Assembly: GCA_963788125.1 (NCBI GenBank)
Contig: CAWBFN010000002.1
Span: 248,001-312,000 of the forward strand
Direction: 5' to 3'
DNA from: Bog-473 sp963788125
GTDB taxonomy: Bacteria; Actinomycetota; Acidimicrobiia; Acidimicrobiales; RAAP-2
DNA: 64,000 nt
Shown: in pieces, positions 60,601 through 64,000 of the stretch
Layout of the letters: every line of letters begins with the position of its first letter
How positions within the stretch are numbered: position 1 is the first letter of the stretch
Notes under the pieces: generated by a model
What the model was told of the DNA's origin: nothing
Databases searched by the model: none
What the model saw: the letters and a program-made list of their open reading frames with translations, nothing else
Position numbers and translations under genes: made by a program

Positions 60601-60825
60601 AACGGGATCGAAGCCGGAGTCTTTCCCCCTTACCCGACGGCCCAGAGCACGAGCCCCTGGGTGGAGTGCCCCTACTGCGATCCCGACGGCATGGGCGTGG
60701 CCGAACTGCGCCGTCAGTACGAACACAAGCAGGCCGACAGCGCCATGGACCCCTTCGTGAACTTCGCCCATCCGCTCGAGGACATCACCGTCGACACCGA
60801 GACGGAGCAGCTCGCCGATGACTGA
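57613..60825 (+). CDS. AddB-like helicase-nuclease subunit, PD-(D/E)XK family
   Basis: 1070 residues. The N-terminal ~700 residues are a degenerate UvrD-like fold without Walker A (start VTIVVPSNYVGVATRRLL). The C-terminal nuclease has GSLVHQALEEF (His), FRGFADRVDVAD (Asp) and LHVLDYKTGKADPY (the D-x-K core). AddB proteins bind a [4Fe-4S] cluster with one Cys before and three after the nuclease. Here Cys in SWASCPF and the CPYC pair are seen, but the fourth Cys is absent. Overlaps the next gene by eight bases. Role: double-strand-break end processing for recombination. Confidence 0.8.
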   Translation: MGIDLRWVRYGRPAAEELRSTISLAKGDEPLAPVTIVVPSNYVGVATRRLLASGALGSVSGRGTGVAAVSFVTVYRLAELLGAAQLAGSGRRPVSTPVIAAALRSALTSQPGIFAPVAGHAATETALVAAYRELRDLSDEALNALAGSSDRAADVVRLHRAARASLESEFYDEEDLLNSAAEALRKDETAGKRLGTVVVYLPERLSRHGGALLGAVADANAVIVLAGTTGDARADAEVERSVRRIEVSGTGPHPGDDEATTRVVSTGRTRILTVSDCDEEVRAAVRGIVDAARAGTPLDRMAILHASPVPYARLAHEQLAAAGIEHNGAAIMPLTSRLVGRTLLGLFALPDSGFRREDVFAWLAGGRLQHDGRRLPVTAWERLSREAGVVAGSDWDHRLSTFAADREAEAEAAEQDPDAPEWRAERARTTAERARALREFVVGLIHDAERAAARPQPWGERVAWARGHVRSLFGDERRRSAWPTVEQKAAERVDRALDRLACLDAVEDSVGLEVFTRTLELELETDLGRVGRMGEGVLVGSVSMGVGLDLDLVVVLGLAEGLFPSPTRDDSLLPDHERTSTGDQLPLRSQSVERQHRQLLAALAGARRQVLCVPRGDLRRNMERVPSRWILQIASALAGARWWSNDLWSADEEWVTHVASFDAGIRCMEFAATAQEHRLRSLMVRGSTRLSVPVLAAAGDDALGAGAEVVASRRSDRFTRFDGNLVGLELPSPADRVTSATRLESWASCPFAYLMRTVLGVEEVENPEDELQITPRDKGSLVHQALEEFIGQVLGRPEPHRPGPHEPWSASDRALMVSIGASVCDDFEKRGLTGRPIFWHQDRRRIIADLLHFLDADSSYRECHGMRPLAAELEFGFPRARLGTVALDLPDGRAVNFRGFADRVDVADDGTLHVLDYKTGKADPYRGLSEESPDAQGQLLQLAVYGQAARLLHGTPETPVRAEYWFVSSRGRFERLGYAVTPAVLAHIGETLQAMVNGIEAGVFPPYPTAQSTSPWVECPYCDPDGMGVAELRRQYEHKQADSAMDPFVNFAHPLEDITVDTETEQLADD

Positions 60826-63800
60826 GCAGCTGGCGGTTGACATCCTTCCCCCCGCCCCCGATCAGGCGGCACGCCAACGGATCACCGAGGACCTCGACAC
60901 CACCCTCTTCGTCGAGGCCGGCGCCGGGTCCGGAAAGACCTCGGCCCTGGTCAATCGGGTCCTGGCCCTGGTGACGAGCGGCCGCGTCGAACTCCGCCGT
61001 ATCGCCGCCATCACCTTTACCGAGAAAGCGGGCGCCGAGCTGCGCGACCGCATCCGGGCCGCGCTGGAAAAGGCGGCCGAAGCCGATCCCCATGGTGACG
61101 TCGGGGCGCGCTGCCGCGTCGCCCTGGAGCAGCTCGACGGCGCGGCCATCGGCACGCTGCACGCCTTCGCCCAGCGTCTGCTCTCCGAACACCCGGTGGA
61201 GGCCGGCCTCCCGCCCCGGGTCGAGGTGCTCGACGAAGTGAGCTCCTCCGTCGCCTTCGAGCTCCGCTGGTCGTCGTTCCGCGACCAACTCCTGGCCGAC
61301 CCCGCGCTCGAACGCTCGGTCCTGCTGCTGCTCGCCGCCGGCGTCAAACCCACGGCCCTGCAGTCGCTGGCCCAGGCCTTCGACGACAACTGGGACCTGG
61401 TGCAGGAACGGGTGCCGGCGCACGCACCCGACCCCCCGCCGGTCCATCCGCTGGTCGAGGTCGCCCTGTCGGCCATCCGCGATGTCTGTGCCGAGCCCTG
61501 TCGCGATCCCGACGACAAACTGCGCCTGCGGCTCGACGAGATCGCGGACCGGATGCGCCAGTTGGAGACCATTGAGGACGAGCTCGACCTACTCGAAGCC
61601 ATCGGGCAACAGGCCAACCCGAAGCTGCCCAGCTTCAAACTCGGCGGGACGGGCAAGAAGACGTCCTGGGACTGCGACCTGGACGAGTTCAAGTCCCGCA
61701 TCCGCGAGGCCGGAGAAGGACTGGCGGCGGTCTGTACCGAAGTGGCCAATGCCTGCGCCCATCGCCTCGGGAGCGCCATCCGTGCCTTCACCCTGGAGAG
61801 CGCCCGGGCCCGCCAGCGCGAGGGCCAGCTGGAGTTCCACGACCTCCTCGTGCTGGCCCGAGCGTTGCTGCGTGATCCCGACCACGGGCCGGCGGTCCGT
61901 GCCACCTTGCACGACCGCTACGACCGGCTGCTGCTCGACGAGTTCCAGGACACCGATCCCATCCAGATCGAACTGGCCGTCCGCATCGCTGCCGCCGACC
62001 CGCGCCGCGCCGCGGCCGCAACCGAACGGTGGGATCGGGTGGACGTGGCGCCCGGTCACCTCTTCGTCGTGGGCGACCCCAAGCAGTCGATCTACCGCTT
62101 CCGTCGAGCCGACATCGCCACCTTCCTGAGAGCGGCCGAGCGGTTCGGGGCCGAGGGCGGAGGGGTGGTCGAGCTGACGGCGAACTTCCGCACGGTCAGC
62201 CCCATCATCGACTGGGTCAACCACACCTTCGCCGCACTCATGGGCGAAGGTGACGACGTTGCCGTGCCGCACGGCTCCCAGCCCGACTACCTGCCCCTGG
62301 TCGCCACCCGCGCCGCGGGGGGTACCGGTCCAACGGTCTCGATCCTCGGACGCCAGGAGCACCCCAAAGGCACCCTGGCCGATGAGATACGGACGGCCGA
62401 GGCCAGCGACGTGGCCGCGGCGATCACCCGGGTCATCGACGAGGGGTGGGACGTCAGCGACAAGGAAGGTGGCTGGCGCCCGGCGCGACTGGGCGACATC
62501 ACCGTCCTGGTTCCGGCCCGCACCTCCCTGCCCTTCCTGGAGGAGGCCCTCGACGATGCCGGTATCGCCTTCCGGGCCGAGACCAGTTCGCTGGTCTATG
62601 CCAGTCGAGCAGTCCGCGACCTGCTCATGGTGCTCCGGGCGATCGACGACCCGACCAACTACTCTCCACATCGTCTCCGCCCTCCGCACTCCCCTGCTCG
62701 CCTGCGGTGACGACGACCTGTTCCGGTTCAAGTGGGAACGGAGGGGGCGCTGGAGCTATCTCGCCGACCAGCCGGACACGGTACCGCTCGACGATCCGGT
62801 GCGGGCTGCGCTGGCCTACCTGCGCTCGCTCTACGAGGAACGCATATGGCTGGCCCCTTCCGAGTTGCTGGGACGGATCACCCAGGACCGACGAGCCCTC
62901 GAACTGGGTTTCGCCGAGGGCCGTCCCCGTGATGTGTGGCGGCGGCTGCGCTTCGTCACCGACCAGGCCCGGGCCTGGAGTGAGGCCACCGGCGGGAACC
63001 TGCGCCAGTACCTGCACTGGGTGACCGCGCAAACGGCCGAAGGGGCCCGCGTGGCCGAGTCGATCCTGCCCGAGAGCGACGACGACGCCGTGCGCATTCT
63101 GACCATTCACGGAGCCAAGGGACTCGAGTTCCCGGTCACCATCGTCTCGGGCATGTCGACCGCGCCCTCGAACCGGTCTGCGCCGGCCGAAGTGGTCTTT
63201 CCCGACAGCGGGAACCCGGACGCCGACACCGTCGGCTACAAGTTCGGGGGGAAGGTCACCACCAACGAGTACGTCGAGTGGGCCCCGATCGACGAGCAGA
63301 TGGGCCTCCACGAACGCATCCGCCTGCTGTACGTGGCCTGCACCAGGGCCCGCGACCACCTGATCATGTCCGTGCACCGGAAAGTGCGCACCACTCCGCC
63401 CAAACCGAGCGCCCGCACCAACGCCGAGTTGCTCCTCGACGGCATGGGCGAACTGGTGGACGACCTGCCCGATGCCGCGATCGGTGGAGACGCGCTCCGA
63501 CCGGTCGTCGTCGAGCCGCCGACTCCTCCCCCACCCTTTGCGCAGTGGGAGGCCGAACGAGCGGATGCGCTGCGGGTCGCAGGTCGCCCGACCACGGTGG
63601 CCGCCAGCGCGTTGACCGACGAAGGTGAACCCGACAGCGAGGGGGAACCCGACCCGGGCCTGCAGAAGCGCCCACAGGATCTCGACCTGCCCCCCTGGCT
63701 CAAGGGCCGCTACGGCACGGCGGTCGGGCGGGCGGTGCACGGCGTCCTGCAGACCATCGACCTCTCGGACGGGGCCGGTCTCGAGGAGGTGCTGGCGGCG

Positions 63801-64000
63801 CAGTGCGAAGCGGAGGCGGTTCCCGACCGGCTCAACGAAGTGCGGGCGCTCGTTCTCCAGGCGCTCGGCTCCCCCTCGGTGGTGGACGCCGCATCTTCGC
63901 CGCACTGGCGGGAGATCTACTCGTGCACCCCGCACGAGGGGCGCCTGCTCGAGGGATACATCGACCTGCTGTACAGAGGTGGGGACGGTCTGGTCGTGGT
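60818..64000 (+). pseudogene. AddA-like UvrD helicase-nuclease, frameshifted, runs off the window
   Basis: The first 615 codons hold Walker A VEAGAGSGKTSALVNR, motif Ia AITFTEKAGAELRDRI, motif II LLLDEFQDTDPIQ, motif III VVGDPKQSIYRFRRAD and motif IV ELTANFR. At about 62663 one extra base (AACTAC-T-CTCCAC) shifts the frame, giving a stop at 62710. Reading on in the corrected frame gives LHIVSALRTPLLACGDDDLF, motif V ILTIHGAKGLEFPV and motif VI LLYVACTRARDHL, then the start of a PD-(D/E)XK domain (GRAVHGVL, LLEGYIDLLYR) up to 64000. Without the shift it would be a normal AddA. Pair partner of the AddB-like gene. Confidence 0.82.

Overview
This window comes from a high-GC actinobacterial chromosome. 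The supporting signs are GTG starts and 4-nt start/stop overlaps throughout, a dnaK-grpE-dnaJ-hspR-clpB operon with a HAIR-like operator, a GlnR-type site in front of amt-glnB, an EtfD-like membrane iron-sulfur protein and a PPOX/F420-type enzyme. I infer an Acidimicrobiia-like lineage, but nothing in the window fixes the rank. There are no rRNA genes, CRISPR arrays or intact transposases. One tRNA-Gly(CCC) is present.

Layout. 0.4-3.6 kb: a redox set (DUF6529-like membrane protein, Rieske protein, 27-residue membrane peptide) followed by a Rieske oxygenase alpha subunit and its small partner. 3.6-5.4 kb: a secreted seven-bladed propeller protein and two tiny proteins on the minus strand. 5.7-19 kb: LysR regulator, remnant of a solute-binding protein, ABC-2 exporter, a DUF5996 gene with a frameshift, truncated haemoglobin, two DHA2-type MFS transporters, an HxlR regulator, cysteine dioxygenase plus rhodanese, and a sugar ABC transporter. 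18.8-31 kb (minus): two blocks of purine biosynthesis, purA-purD-purB-purC-purS-purQ and purL-purF-purM, ending in pyrE (frameshifted). 31-37.7 kb (minus): the heat-shock operon. 37.9-48 kb: amino-acid-type solute-binding protein, aldo/keto reductase, phosphoglycerate mutase, glnB-amt, aquaporin, PPOX enzyme and etfD.

48.2-57.1 kb is the most unusual part. A tRNA-Gly is followed by IS-like short repeats, a LexA-box-controlled leaderless dinB, and a tightly coupled minus-strand operon: a GCS2-like amidoligase fused to a circularly permuted ATP-grasp ligase, an asparagine-synthase-type amidotransferase, an S9 peptidase and a class I amidotransferase-like (PuuD) hydrolase. Together these look like a pathway that builds, amidates and recycles a small glutamate- or glutamine-based peptide. 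The operon lies between two similar short sequence pairs. From 57.1 kb to the end are a hotdog thioesterase and an AddB/AddA-like helicase-nuclease pair; the second gene runs off the window.

Three otherwise conserved genes (DUF5996, pyrE, addA-like) each carry a single frame break. This is either real decay or residual indel error in the assembly, and it should be settled from reads before any loss of function is claimed.
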